Source: Sordaria brevicollis (lineage: Eukaryota; Ascomycota; Sordariomycetes; Sordariales; Sordariaceae). From it: 64,000 nt of DNA. Where the stretch lies: contig JAUTDP010000013.1 in NCBI GenBank assembly GCA_033439795.1, forward strand, positions 682,001 through 746,000, read 5' to 3'. The notes below the pieces were generated by a model. It was not told the DNA's origin, did no database searches, and saw nothing but the letters and a program-made list of their open reading frames with translations. The position numbers and the translations under genes are program-made. Below, in pieces: positions 43,236 to 54,400 of the stretch (positions are counted from its first letter, which is position 1; each line of letters opens with the position of its first letter).

Positions 43236-43858
43236 TATGCCGATGACGCTGCAGATGTAAATCGAAATGATTTCCGCCCTCGTGAACAAGTATCCAACCT
43301 GGGGAAGAGGATGGGATGGGTGCATAAGATTCTTTGTGATGGAAAGCACTGTTAAATAATGTTTGATAAAGCAAGGCGTTTTTGGGGAGAGATATCCTGT
43401 TGTGTAGATGGTCGCATTTGAGAAAAGGCAAAAATAGAAACAGCATAACGGACTTGTCCGACTGCTGATTATCATCCGACGTGGGTAGCACCACATGGCA
43501 GCCAGTAAGAGATTTATTCAACTCTCCCTTTCTTTTTGCATGGACTCCTACCAACAAGAAAATTGAAGCTGACACCGGTAGAGACTTGGAAAGTCCCCCA
43601 AAGCTCTTGTGGACGATGACTTGTTGCTAGCCTACCTCTACGTCACACCAGGAGACAGTGTCACGGTCTGCAGGATCTTTTGATTGATGCCCTGGGTTTA
43701 TTCAGCTACAGAGTCAATGGCAATGGCTCGTATGGCCGGCTTTGAGTTTAGTACCCTAAAGCAGCACAGTGTCTGCCTGGAAAAGACTTCGCCTATAAAA
43801 GATGTGGTTGTCCGTTGCCCAAGATTCGTCGGCAGTGCCCATTCAGAAAATGTGGCAA
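43236..43858. other. Gap between convergent WD40 and MFS genes
   Basis: 3' regions of two convergent genes; no other feature is seen. Confidence 0.45.
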
Positions 43859-45951
43859 TCACGGCTTAGACTTGTGTCCGTCGAGCCTTCTCTGCTTGAG
43901 GAAGACAGCAAGCACCAAGGCAATGATCGAACAGGAAAACGAGAACGCTTCAATATGGTCAAACTGGTTAGCTCTTGCCGTACTTGCCAAATCAGGGAGT
44001 GAAGAAGGAACTGACCATGACTCCACCATAGACCATCGATATACGACTTGACGACAGCATTTCTGACCTTCTCGGTTGCACCATCGATGAAGTCAACGTC
44101 CGAAACTGCGTCCGAAATGATCTGTGTCACGAGTCAGCAACAACTATTCCGTACAAGACTGAAGACGCAGCGACAGAAATAGAGCGATAACACAAACCTT
44201 GGCAACCTCGGCGCTATCATAACCCAGCTCAAGCAACCGAACTCCCAGTTTTCTTCGAAGCACCGTCTGCATGATCGCGTTCGCAGCCGGCAACCCGATT
44301 GTCATCCACACCGTCTGCATCAGATACATGAACGACACAGCAGGCGCCATATGGGCCGGGTCGATGACCATCTGAAGCGAGATGAACAGCGCGCTGCTCG
44401 CAACGCCCATACCGAATCCTCCGGGGAAGATGTACAACGACTCGAACCAGTTTGTGTTGCCGTGCCACCTCAGCATCAGGAGGAGATAGCCGATAGACGA
44501 GCAAGTCACAGCCCAGATGACGAGCGACTTGTACCGCCCCGAGCGCTTGATGACCGAACCAGAAATGATGCCGCCGATGGCGTTGCCCACGACCGCGGGT
44601 ACGAGGTGCGCACCCGCCACGGTGGCGGAGGGTCGCGGGTTGGAGGTCACTTGGAAGTAGAGAGGGACGGAGAACATCATTCCCAGCTGGGCGGCGGTTT
44701 GGAAGCCCAGGATGAAGAACGAGAGGATGGCATCCTTGCTGTGGAAGATGTCCAGAGGCAGGATTGGTTCTGCCTGTCGCTTTTCTACTGCGACGAACAA
44801 GGCGAAAAGTATAGCGCTGGCTCCGAGCAAGGTGAAGATGAGCGGGTGTGACCAGGGGATGCTGACGCCGCCGAGCTCAATGGGAAGAAGTACGGCCAGT
44901 ACCAACGCGGCGAAGAGGAAGGCGCCCTTGAAGTCAATACGGCTGAACTTGCTCTTCTTCAGCAAGTCCGTAGCCGCAGCATCTTGCTCATCCACCGTGC
45001 TGGTGTGGCTGGGCAGATATGCGGAGCAGAGGATGATGGCGAGGGTGATGGGCGGCACTTGACCAAGGAAAGACCTGCGAGTTTCAGAGTCAGTAGTTTT
45101 CTGCCATGGGCAGAGGTAGGAAACGCTTACCATCGCCAACCGATCACGTCTGCCAGCCAGCCTCCAAGAGGACCGCCAATGCTTCGACCAAGGGTAGCTA
45201 CGAGATTAACGTATGCTCTCCATTGGGCAACTTCTCGGAGAGGGAGCAGATCTAAGGGTATTTTGGATGTCAGTCGTGGCTGTGAATATCGTGCAGCTTC
45301 ACCCTGAAGCCCACTCACCTGTGATGAGAACGGAGACGAGTGCGGACATGCCGGAGGCTCCAGCACCAGACACGATTCGACCCAAGACGACCTGCCACAT
45401 AGTCTGGCCAACACCAACAATGGCGCAGCCGACCATGAACATGGTATACGCAATAATCACCATCCGCTTGCGACCATAGATGTCACTCAGCTTTCCATAC
45501 TATCCAGATGGAATTCTGGTCAGCATCTGCGCATAGAAAAATATGCCATCAGTGGCTTGTGTCTCACCAATGTCTGTGTGGCCGCTCCGGCCAGAGAGAA
45601 GCTGATGATGAGCCAGCTCGAGTCTTTCAAGGCATTGAACTCGGACGCGATGATCGCATGTGTTGCCATGAGGATGGATCCATCACACTGTGCGACAAAG
45701 ATGCCGAGCAGCATGACGGATATGATTTTGAGCACGTTCACATGGGCGTTGTCCTTGACTGACTCTGTCTCCCCTCGTCCTATACTCTGTTCCTCGTCTT
45801 CCTCGGGTACCGGCTTGAGGACTCCATTGCCAGTGTCTTCTTCGGAGATGCTGTGACATGCGTGGTAATCAGAGTCAGGTTGCGCCGTCCCGCTCAGAAG
45901 AGGCTCTCGTTCCATTACATGGGACTGCTCGTCCCCATGGCGTTGAACCAT
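43859..45951 (-). CDS. MFS transporter of the 14-helix DHA2 / vacuolar amino-acid (Vba/Fnx1) type
   Basis: Six exons, 45951-45568, 45499-45319, 45251-45131, 45074-44198, 44121-44016 and 43947-43859, give 585 residues. A hydrophilic N-terminus (MVQRHGDEQSHVMEREPLLSG) carries the acidic dileucine-like ERxPLL motif common in vacuole-directed proteins. Helix 1 has VAQCDGSILMATHAII. The MFS motif A, YGKLSDIYGRKRMV, spans the start of exon 2. GASGMSALVSVLI follows, and later GRSIGGPLGGWLADVIGWRW. The last helix, AFSFSCSIIALVLAVFL, is rebuilt by joining exons 5 and 6, and the protein ends RRLDGHKSKP. It is likely a proton antiporter for drugs or basic amino acids. In the last intron the acceptor GAAG is used and a nearer CCAG skipped, since only that keeps frame. 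Confidence 0.82.
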
Positions 45952-46814
45952 CTTGGCCAATTCTTGAGTGATAGTCCTTTAAGTCAATGGCAAACCCTTG
46001 TCCGATGTTAGAACTTGTCTTTCTGGGCATCATTCAGAGACATACCAGGGGGTTCGTAGGAGCGGAAAATCCTCAACAACTGAATTCGTCGTGAAAGACC
46101 GTGTGGAAGGAAATCATTATGTATTTCGGAAACTACACTCGGGACCATCACTGAGAATCTTTTCCGAATTCGGAGTCTGACGGTTCCAGAAGAAGCTTAT
46201 CCCCGAGAAGCTCTAAGCCTCTAACCGGCTCAAAGGCCGAGACAATCACGACATATGTATTTGGATTTCGTTGAACGCAGGTACGGAACAACGACATGCT
46301 TTTGGGTCCCTGGAGTTGTGAACCAGATTACTACCCTCCCACGACGTCGCCAAACTATTACTTACAATAAGTATCAGAACGAGCAAATGAAACGGAAGAT
46401 CTATCATACTACTACAAACTTCGGTTAGGACTGCGGGGCAGAGTTGTCATGGAATCCTCTTATAGACGCGCGCCCGCGTTGGTGCAATTGCGCCAAACTA
46501 GCACGCCATCCAATGACTTCACGCCAATCGCCATATAGTCAACGCCGAGCTATCGCGATGTAAAGCAAATGCTGAACAATTACATCTCCGGTCCGGAGTT
46601 TTACTAGCTATGCTATGTGACGATGGAAGCATATTAGGAAATGCACCTCAACACCGGACTGCATTTCGATGGTTACTGGCTTCGCGACTGTTGATTTTCA
46701 TTAAGCCTATTCACTGGGCACCCGGTCGTGATTCTTTACTACCCTTAGGATTTCCCACTACCTAATCGTTTCTATACACCAAAAGACTCCATTTCACTGT
46801 ACAAACCAGTCAAG
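45952..46814. other. Divergent promoter, MFS transporter and arylsulfatase
   Basis: 863-bp shared upstream region. Neurospora arylsulfatase is known to be induced under sulphur limitation by the bZIP activator CYS3, whose consensus is ATGRYRYCAT. I find no perfect match. Imperfect 8/10 candidates are ATGGAAGCAT at 46623-46632 and ATGACTTCAC near 46513. These are weak. Confidence 0.35.
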
Positions 46815-48912
46815 ATGCTTCTTTCGGCGGCCGCTCTTGTAGCAGGCCTACAGCTATCAGCTGCCTTTGTGGGAGACGGCGGACAAAAGCCCCTAGGCTT
46901 CGGACAGGAACCAAAAGGGACGACTATCAAGGGCAAGAGACAGCCGAACATTGTCTTCATCCTCACTGACGACCAGGACTTACATCTGCGATCCTTGGAT
47001 TATCTTCCTCTTGTCAAGAAACATCTGGCCGATGAAGGTACCACGTACAAACGACACTATTGCACAACGGCCATTTGCTGCCCTGCTCGAGTCTCTCTTT
47101 GGACCGGAAAGCAAGCTCATAACACCAACGTCACTGACGTATCACCGCCATATGGTCAGTGCTTTCTCAAAAATCCTTGGCCAACTCCGGCATGACTGAC
47201 ACCTTTGACCAGGTGGATATCCCAAATTCATCAGTCAAGGCTTCAACGACGCCTACCTGCCCGTCTGGCTCCAAGAAGCTGGCTACGACACTTACTACAC
47301 GGGCAAGCTCTTCAACGCCCACACGGTCGACAACTACAACTCCCCTTACAGCGCCGGCTGGAACGGTTCCGACTTTCTCCTAGACCCTTACACCTACTCA
47401 TACCTCAACGCCACCTTCCAGCGCAACCGCGATCCACCAGTGAGCTACGAAGGTCAATACTCGGTCGACGTACTCGGTGAAAAAGCCTACGGTTTCCTCG
47501 ATGACGCCGCCCAAAACCTTCGCAGCGGAGGAGGTGGGCGGCCCTTCTTCCTCGGCATTGCTCCCATAGCTCCCCACAGCAACGTCGAGCCGCGCTTCCC
47601 TTCTTCCTCTTCGTCATCTTCCTCATCTGGCGCAGAGGTAGGTACCCTCCACCGCCGCCCAACCTCCTCAGAAGACGACATCGAGAAATTCGTCTCCTTC
47701 ACCCCTCCCATCCCCGCCGCCCGCCACGCCCACCTCTTCCCCGACGTCGTCGTCCCGCGCACGCCGCACTTCAACCCTGCCTCCAAAAGCTCGGGCGTAT
47801 CCTGGATCTCGCAGCTACCCGTGCAAAGCGCCGAGAACGTGGCGTTCAACGACCACTTTTACCGGCAGCGACTGCGCACGCTTCAGTCGGTCGATGAGCT
47901 GGTGGCTGGTGTCGTGGAGCGGCTGGAGCGAAACGGATTGCTGGAGGATACGTACGTGTTTTACACGACGGATAATGGGTATCATATTGGTCAGCATCGG
48001 TTACAGCCAGGGAAGGAGTGTGGGTTTGAGGAGGATATTAATGTGCCGCTGATTATCAGGGGACCCGGTGTCAAGAAAGGAAAAGTAGAGGAAGGGGTGG
48101 TGACTAGTCATGTCGATTTGGCGCCTACGGTGTTGAAGCTCGCTGGGGCTTTGGGACGTGGTCATGATGATGAAAGGGGAAGAAAAAGAGAAGAAGGGTT
48201 TGGACTAGATGGAGAGGCGATACCGCTTACTGCTGAGGAGCTAGTTGAGGCGAAGGAGAAGGGGAAGAGACATGAGCATGTCACGGTTGAGTATTGGGGT
48301 TTCGCGGTATCGGAGGGTCGAGTGTTTGAGAAAGACGGGACGAGGTTCTGGACGAATAATACGTACAAGGCCGTGAGGATTTTGGGTGAGGGGTATAACG
48401 TGTACTATTCGGTTTGGTGTAGTGGTGAGCATGAGTTGTATGATCTTCAGGTGAGTTTCTGTCCTCTTTTCTTGGTCGTGAGGCCGTTACCTCTTGTTCC
48501 GATATCCCATTTGTTCATGATGCTAACTAAGTAATAACTTGGACAGACCGATCCATACCAGCTCAACAACCTCCTCGATCCTGCATCTCTAGCCAGCGGG
48601 AAAACACCGTCGTCTCTTCTTGGGGTCCCATTCCAGAAGGTTGTTGCCCGACTCGATTCACTTCTCTTTGTCCTCAAATCGTGTAAAGGAAAGACGTGCG
48701 TTCGGCCATGGGAGGCACTGCACCCGGCCGGCAATGTGCAGAGCCTACATGATGCCCTCTCGAGCAGGTTCGATACCTTTTATGAAAAGGAGCAGAAGAG
48801 AGTAGAGTTTGACCGGTGCGAAAGGGGATACATCGTGGATGCGGAAGGTCCGCAGTTCGAGACGGACGGGTTGGTGTATCGCGATGGACATCGGTGGGAT
48901 CAGTGGGTTTAG
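46815..48912 (+). CDS. ars-1: Arylsulfatase (secreted, sulphur scavenging)
   Basis: Three exons, 46815-47154, 47213-48450 and 48547-48912, give 647 residues. Introns have GTCAGT and GTGAGT donors. A signal peptide is visible (MLLSAAALVAGLQLSAAFVG). Metal-binding TDDQD lies at residues 51-55. The sulfatase signature CCPARVSLWTG has the formylglycine Cys at 88 and follows C-x-P-x-R. YYTGKL and YTTDNGYHIGQHRL with downstream EEDINVPLIIRGPG complete the alkaline-phosphatase-like active site. The protein has several N-glycosylation sequons (NVT, NGS, NAT, NNT). It hydrolyses aryl sulfate esters outside the cell and, in Neurospora, is derepressed on low sulphur by CYS3. A Ser tract (nine Ser from TCT/TCC/TCA repeats, about 47607-47633) interrupts a surface loop. 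I recognise it as the ars-1 type from length and motifs. Confidence 0.9.
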
Positions 48913-49240
48913 GAGTCATGAGTATTCTTTGATGGGTTTATAGACATGACTGGACTATATATGGCTATTGACGACATCATCGTGCCATGCAAGCTTCATT
49001 TGGCTGGTGTGATAAATTCAGTTTATTTGTCTGATATTCCTGAGTGTTTAGTTTACCTCGCCATTTTGTCGTGGCGTTTTGATTTCCTCCGAGATAGCCA
49101 CAAGGAATTCCGCAAAAAAGACCAGGAGACTACAGACTGAACGAAGAAGGGCCAAAGAAAGAATATTGAACACACAAAAAGGAAACAGAGAGGAAGAATA
49201 AAAAGAAAAAAGACACCTCAAGGAAAAAAGCACAAGGAAA
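48913..49240. other. Gap between arylsulfatase and tRNA-Thr
   Basis: Arylsulfatase 3' region, then A-rich plus-strand sequence (49145-49240). On the minus strand this gives the T-runs expected downstream of the tRNA-Thr gene. Confidence 0.5.
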
Positions 49241-49312
49241 TGCCCACAGCCAGAATCGAACTGACGACCTCATCATTACTAGTGATGCGCTCTACCACTG
49301 AGCCATGCGGGC
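49241..49312 (-). tRNA. tRNA-Thr (AGT)
   Basis: 72-nt cloverleaf without intron. The acceptor GCCCGCA pairs with TGTGGGC (one G-T pair), with discriminator A. The D arm TGGCTCAGTGGTAGAGC is canonical. The anticodon stem CATCA pairs with TGATG around loop CTAGTAA, anticodon AGT. The T arm is CAGTTCGATTCTG. Minus-strand T-runs follow within 20 bases. Confidence 0.93.
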
Positions 49313-49735
49313 TGAGCATTTCTTGTTGAAGAAACGACTGGAATGTGGCAGTTATAACGTGCAAATGTAGCATTTGTTATTGTTCTTTGAGTATAATACT
49401 AAGCATCCAACTGCTCTCGGCATCAAGATGTCTCAAGCCAATAGTGGCTATTCTCGAGACTCTTTGTGGTTTCCTTTGTAAGGAGACCATCGTATAAATG
49501 GTGTAGAAAATAGAATTGCTTCGCAACGACAGTTGGCAGCCCCAATGCATCCCAAACTCCGATGACCGACCGTAACCCCCCAACGCCCGATCTGAAAAGT
49601 CCTGTTACAACTCTGCTGTAAACAGCGATGACGCCTCTAGCACGAATATAATGATCTCTGCGAGGCCTTTTCATCGTCCTCAAAGCCCCTGCTCGGTCGT
49701 GGTTCTTAAGCGTTTCCCAAAGCCAGCATCAAGTC
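49313..49735. other. Gap between tRNA-Thr and fumarate reductase
   Basis: Upstream flank of tRNA-Thr and 3' region of the fumarate reductase gene. Nothing further is seen. Confidence 0.45.
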
Positions 49736-51469
49736 TTAGTTATTAGCCCCCTTCACAGATTCAGCCGCCTCAGCACCGGCGATCCTTCCAAAGACCACAC
49801 ACTCCAACAGCGACGAGCCACCAAGACGATTATCTCCATGGATACCACCAGTGATCTCACCAGCGGCCCATAGTCCCTGAATAGGCTTCTGTTCTTGTCC
49901 AAGTTCCGACGAAAGCACCTGGGCATGCTCGTTGAACACGGCACCACCCATAGTGAAATGCACAATGGGCGTAACGCGGCCTACACAGACCTCTGCGTCT
50001 TCATCGATAGTACCGTCACTGTTCACACCGAGTTTCCAGTGGCCGAATGCCTTGCGACGGAACGGGTCTTCCTTCTCGCCCTTCACGATGCTCGCATGGT
50101 CCTTCAATGTTTCCTTAGTGGTGGCATCCAGGTCGGAAACCTTTAGCTTCTTCATCAGGCCCTTCCACAGATAGAACCCCATATGGCCGGCAGCAGCTTC
50201 GGCAGCGCCCGGGTCAAGCAGGAGCTGAATGTCCCATTGGCGCAAAGGGCTATCCTCGACTCCGTCGCCCGGCAGTGCCATGATGGTGTTGCTCACTCGC
50301 TCTCTCGTTTCCAGCTCGTTAACAAACCTCTTGCCGTTGTGCAGCAGGATGCCGCCCTCCCCTCGGAGCATCTCGGCGGCGAGGAATTTGACGGACACCA
50401 GCGGATTGGCCGGATCGACGAAGCCGGTCGGGTGGATCTGCACGCTGTCCATGTCGACCAGTCTGGCGCCGACGGCGGCGAGGAGGTCGTGGGTGCCCGG
50501 CCGCGGGTCATTGGTGGAGGGCATTCCGGACAAATCCGGACGGTAGCGGGCCAGCAGACCGTGCGTGTCACCGCCGAAACCGCCGGTGGTGAAGATCACG
50601 GGACCGGTGAGCTGGTTAACGTTACCGTCACCGTCACCGGTGCCGCCGTCACCGCCATCCTTTTTGGTCGATCGGTACTCGACTCCAGTGACGGCCGCTG
50701 GTTGGTGATGCCGGTGATCCACTGAGGAGCCGCCGTTCCCGTTGCTGCTGCTGGAGACAGTGGTGGTGGGGTCGGTGAGCAGCCTGGTGACCTCACAATC
50801 GGTCATCAACTCGAATCGCCCGTCTTCTCCCGCTTCCTTCAACTTTCCGACAAGAGTCGAGATTATGGCGGCCCCTGGAGGAGTTTTTCCAGCGCCACGG
50901 TGCGTGCGAGGATGACTGTGCCCTCCCAGCTGTGCCACCACGGTGAGATCCACGCCGAGATCGGTAAGGAAATTGATGGCATCGGCTGATCGCTCGGTGA
51001 GGACTGAGATGAGGGATTCGCGCTGGGCTCTGGCGGCAGGTTGACTTGTGGTTTGCGAGGCAAGGCGAATGCCGGCAGAGCGGACGGTGTCGTCCCAGAA
51101 GGTCTCGTCGGGGCCTAGATCTGGCCAGGCAGCCTGCTGGAACCGAGTGTTGGCGCCGTTAATGCCCGAGGAGGCTTTGATGCTGTTGCCTCCCGGCTTC
51201 GGGGCGCGTTCCAGTAGGCGAACTGACGGAGCGCCGGCGTGCAAGGCGGAGTAAGCAGCGGAAAGGCCGGCCAAACCGCCTCCCACTACAATGACACAGG
51301 GACGTGAGGCCTGTGATGTCATGTCGGTTGCTTCGGACGGGAATAGTCTGTTAACGAGGTTTGCGGTAAACGATTCGGTTGACGATGGCAAAATCTGGTG
51401 ATAGACGACGGCGGCAATGGGAATCAAGATGGCAAGATAGACAATCAAGCGAATCTGTCGCCTGGTCAT
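49736..51469 (-). CDS. OSM1: FAD-dependent soluble fumarate reductase (Osm1/Frd1-like)
   Basis: Intronless frame of 577 residues. An N-terminal hydrophobic segment (IRLIVYLAILIPIAAVVY, residues 7-24) can serve as signal anchor or targeting sequence. FAD-binding begins at about residue 58 with CVIVVGGGLAGLSAAYSA and continues with ERAPKPGGNSIKASSGING. The fumarate reductase core is present: GDTHGLLARYRPD, IHPTGFVDPANP, then LAAEMLRGEGGILLHNGKRFVNE with the proton-relay Arg region. The end has HFTMGGAVFNEHAQVL and GLWAAGEITGGIHGDNRLGGSSLLECVVFGRIAG (quoted as two neighbouring motifs: AAGEITGGIHGDNRLGG and SLLECVVFG). There is no C-terminal cytochrome b5 domain. It reduces fumarate to succinate, reoxidising FADH2 or aiding disulfide formation in ER or mitochondria. 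Confidence 0.92.
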   Translation of the reverse strand: MTRRQIRLIVYLAILIPIAAVVYHQILPSSTESFTANLVNRLFPSEATDMTSQASRPCVIVVGGGLAGLSAAYSALHAGAPSVRLLERAPKPGGNSIKASSGINGANTRFQQAAWPDLGPDETFWDDTVRSAGIRLASQTTSQPAARAQRESLISVLTERSADAINFLTDLGVDLTVVAQLGGHSHPRTHRGAGKTPPGAAIISTLVGKLKEAGEDGRFELMTDCEVTRLLTDPTTTVSSSSNGNGGSSVDHRHHQPAAVTGVEYRSTKKDGGDGGTGDGDGNVNQLTGPVIFTTGGFGGDTHGLLARYRPDLSGMPSTNDPRPGTHDLLAAVGARLVDMDSVQIHPTGFVDPANPLVSVKFLAAEMLRGEGGILLHNGKRFVNELETRERVSNTIMALPGDGVEDSPLRQWDIQLLLDPGAAEAAAGHMGFYLWKGLMKKLKVSDLDATTKETLKDHASIVKGEKEDPFRRKAFGHWKLGVNSDGTIDEDAEVCVGRVTPIVHFTMGGAVFNEHAQVLSSELGQEQKPIQGLWAAGEITGGIHGDNRLGGSSLLECVVFGRIAGAEAAESVKGANN

Positions 51470-54400
51470 GACAATTTTGGAATTGTTGATGAATGCACAA
51501 CTTCAGCTCGGTAGCATTGAGGGAACATTGATGGCGACGTCCATGGTGTTTTTTTATCATTGATGGTTCGAACTGTGCTTCCCTTGGTGAGGGGTGGCGA
51601 TGCTGGCGTGTGGTCAGATAATCTCAGATGTCAGGCAATCTGAAGGTGAAGGGGAAGTAATCGGATGAGAACCGAACCATCCCCTTGGGACGAAGGTGCT
51701 GGAATGCTACCATGTTGGACTTTCCCGTCTGTTCTCGGGCGGTAGAGCCCGTCCATCCGATGTGTGCGTTAACCTCGAATGGTCGAGACCGAGCCGTCAT
51801 TGACCTGGAGGCTTCTATACACCTGCAAGGCCAACCACTTGAGAGAACAATCAAAACACTGTCGAGACAAATGAGAGCAAAAGATTGATGATACCTCGTT
51901 TGTGAAAGCCGTTGACTTCGACAGGACTCAAACAAACGAGCTCTCTAAGCTGGCTGCTAGCCCTTTTGGGTTACCGCAGGCTGTTCGACCTTGGGCTAAG
52001 CCAGTATAGACAATTATGACCTCAAGTACGGCCTGTGCCTGCCGCGAGGTAGCTGGGCAGCGTGCAACTTGCAACCTCTACAATGTGAACTTGAGAGGCA
52101 TGGTCCGCATCACCACAGCAACAAAAGGAAGGGTATTGACCAATTTCATCTGTTCCTCAGCTTGAGAGCAGAGGCCCAAATAATGGCATGAGGTCGTTGC
52201 CGTGTCTACCTACCTCTATCGTAGGTCGAGGTACCTCTAGCGATAGCCGCCCGAGAACCATTCATTCCCGGGCGCTGTCATCGCACGGCAGCGGCCACCG
52301 CGCAACGCTAAAATCTAGGGCTTTTGATGTCCTAGCACCGCACCCGCCCGGGCTGCTAAGGACGAAGTGTTCCACTGTAAAAGGTTTCCTCAACCGGCCG
52401 CCGCTGACTAAACAATGTAGAAGCTTGTGACATCGGTTAGATTGAAGGAAAACGGGCAGCATGGGTTCTCTCCCCTTTGCAATTTTCTTTTGTTTCTTCT
52501 CCAGCTCGAAACCATGTTCCCCAGCGGAGTCTTTTGAAAAAAAGCCACATGCATGAAGGGGCCGGGAGGTACCAGGAAAGAAAGAGAGTTCCACTGATAA
52601 TGATGGGCACATACTGTATGTACACCCACAGGAAAGAAAGTGCGGAATTGGAGAAATGTCAGCAAGTGGAATCTGAACGAGGAAAAAAGAGAGGTTGTCA
52701 AAGTTTGGATCATGGTCCATGCTTGATGCCGCTGACAGAAGGTTATCGGGTTTGTATGGAATCCCCAGCGAGCGAGATATCCCACTGAAGAAGAAGATAC
52801 ATATATAGGTCTCCATTTTGGACACCTTGTGCGTAGACTGGTCAACCATGTCTTGTCAAAACCACCGTTGGATATCTTGTAGAATTTCTCGGCGAAATAA
52901 TTGCTGGTTCCTTGGCTCATTCGAGTCTTGGTATGTATATAGAAGAAACAACCTGCTACTGCGATAATTGCATGCCCAGAGTATCAGATCAGTGACGTCT
53001 GGCTGGGTCGAACCTTGCCTGCCTTTGGGATGACAAGAAATCCAATTTTAAGCTTCATCTTGGCAAACTCTGTCTTTCCCGGCCATGTGTGTGCTCTTTC
53101 CAATCCGCATCCCAGCAGTGTTGTCAGCCTCGTTTTCCAACCAAACACCTTGGAACAACCCACCAAGCGCCGTCTTCTGCTTGTTGGTAATGCCAACAGC
53201 ATCACATCAGCCCGCCGAGCCGCCAATGTGGACCCGGCCGGACAACACGTGCATCCCGTCTCCGTAGAGGAGGCTGTCCGCCCTCTCCTTCTCCTCCGGT
53301 CCGGAAATGGGACCCAACCACCACCACCACCACCGCAAGCCCCGTTACCCCGTAGCGTAGCCCCGTGTGTGCGGTGCAACCAACAACGACGACAAGCTGC
53401 AACGGCGGAGGACGGCCCCGATTCAACATGCACGCACCTCCTTCCCGTTTTGTTACACAACTCCGTCCGGGGTTCATTGGCAAAGAGACTTGGCCGGGAG
53501 TCGGGAAAACCTCGCCCGAACAGCACATGGCAAATCGTCGAGGGAAACATCATCCAATGATCAACGACAGGCAACAAACTTCAAAAAAAGCAACTGTAAC
53601 ACAAGTCGTGGAGAACTTTGAACATTCAACTCCATCGATCATCACTGCCAACACTTTCCCAGCTTCAACAAAAACGCGGGGTTGTTGCAACGCTCTCGAT
53701 ATTCTTGGCTCTCTCTCTTTCCCAAAATGTCCTACAACTACGGTGACTTTACCAAGCCGGGGGAACGGATGATTACAACAATAATGATAGGCACTGCTCG
53801 ATGTTTGTGGGATAGGGGTACAGTAGTGATGCACTGATGGCCTGATCTTCTCTCTGTCGATTGCAACAGAGTTGCAATTGATTTTTACCAGCGAAACAAA
53901 GAGCAGAGCAGAGCAACAAGTGGAAAGCTGGAGTGCAGTGCTGATCTTGTCTTGGTTTTCTCCCCGACTGGTTGGTATGGAGACCTATAACTCAGCAGGT
54001 GAGATCATCATCCCAGAGACCCAGAGAGACCCAGAGACCCAACCCTCTTACTCGTCTCTCTCCTCTCTCCATGATTTTCCTTTCCACTCTTTTGCAACAG
54101 TTGCATTTTTTGCGAAATTCAGTGGAACCAAAGGACACGTGTGAGGATTTACCTGTTAACCGAGCTCAAGGGCACGGTTTAAGGTTTTTCTAACATGGCG
54201 AGCATGGTTTACTCACTGCGACCTTCGCCACCCTCTTGTAACTAAATATTGCTTGAAGGCTCAAAGGCTTGAAAAACATCACGAGAGACCAGACCTGGAC
54301 TTGACTTTGTAGGTTCTGCTTTCCTAAGCTTCTGCTTACCAGAGAGCTTACTGAATCACACGCAAGCGGTCAACTCAATTCTATCCCATCAAACCATCAA

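Noticed and set aside
46623..46632. CYS3 site ATGGAAGCAT as a called regulatory feature
   Set aside because: Two of ten positions differ from the consensus ATGRYRYCAT, so it is mentioned only as a weak candidate.
53015..53577. Overlapping 181- and 197-codon frames on opposite strands
   Set aside because: They mirror each other in GC-rich, repetitive DNA (CCA repeats) and neither shows a family motif or codon bias.
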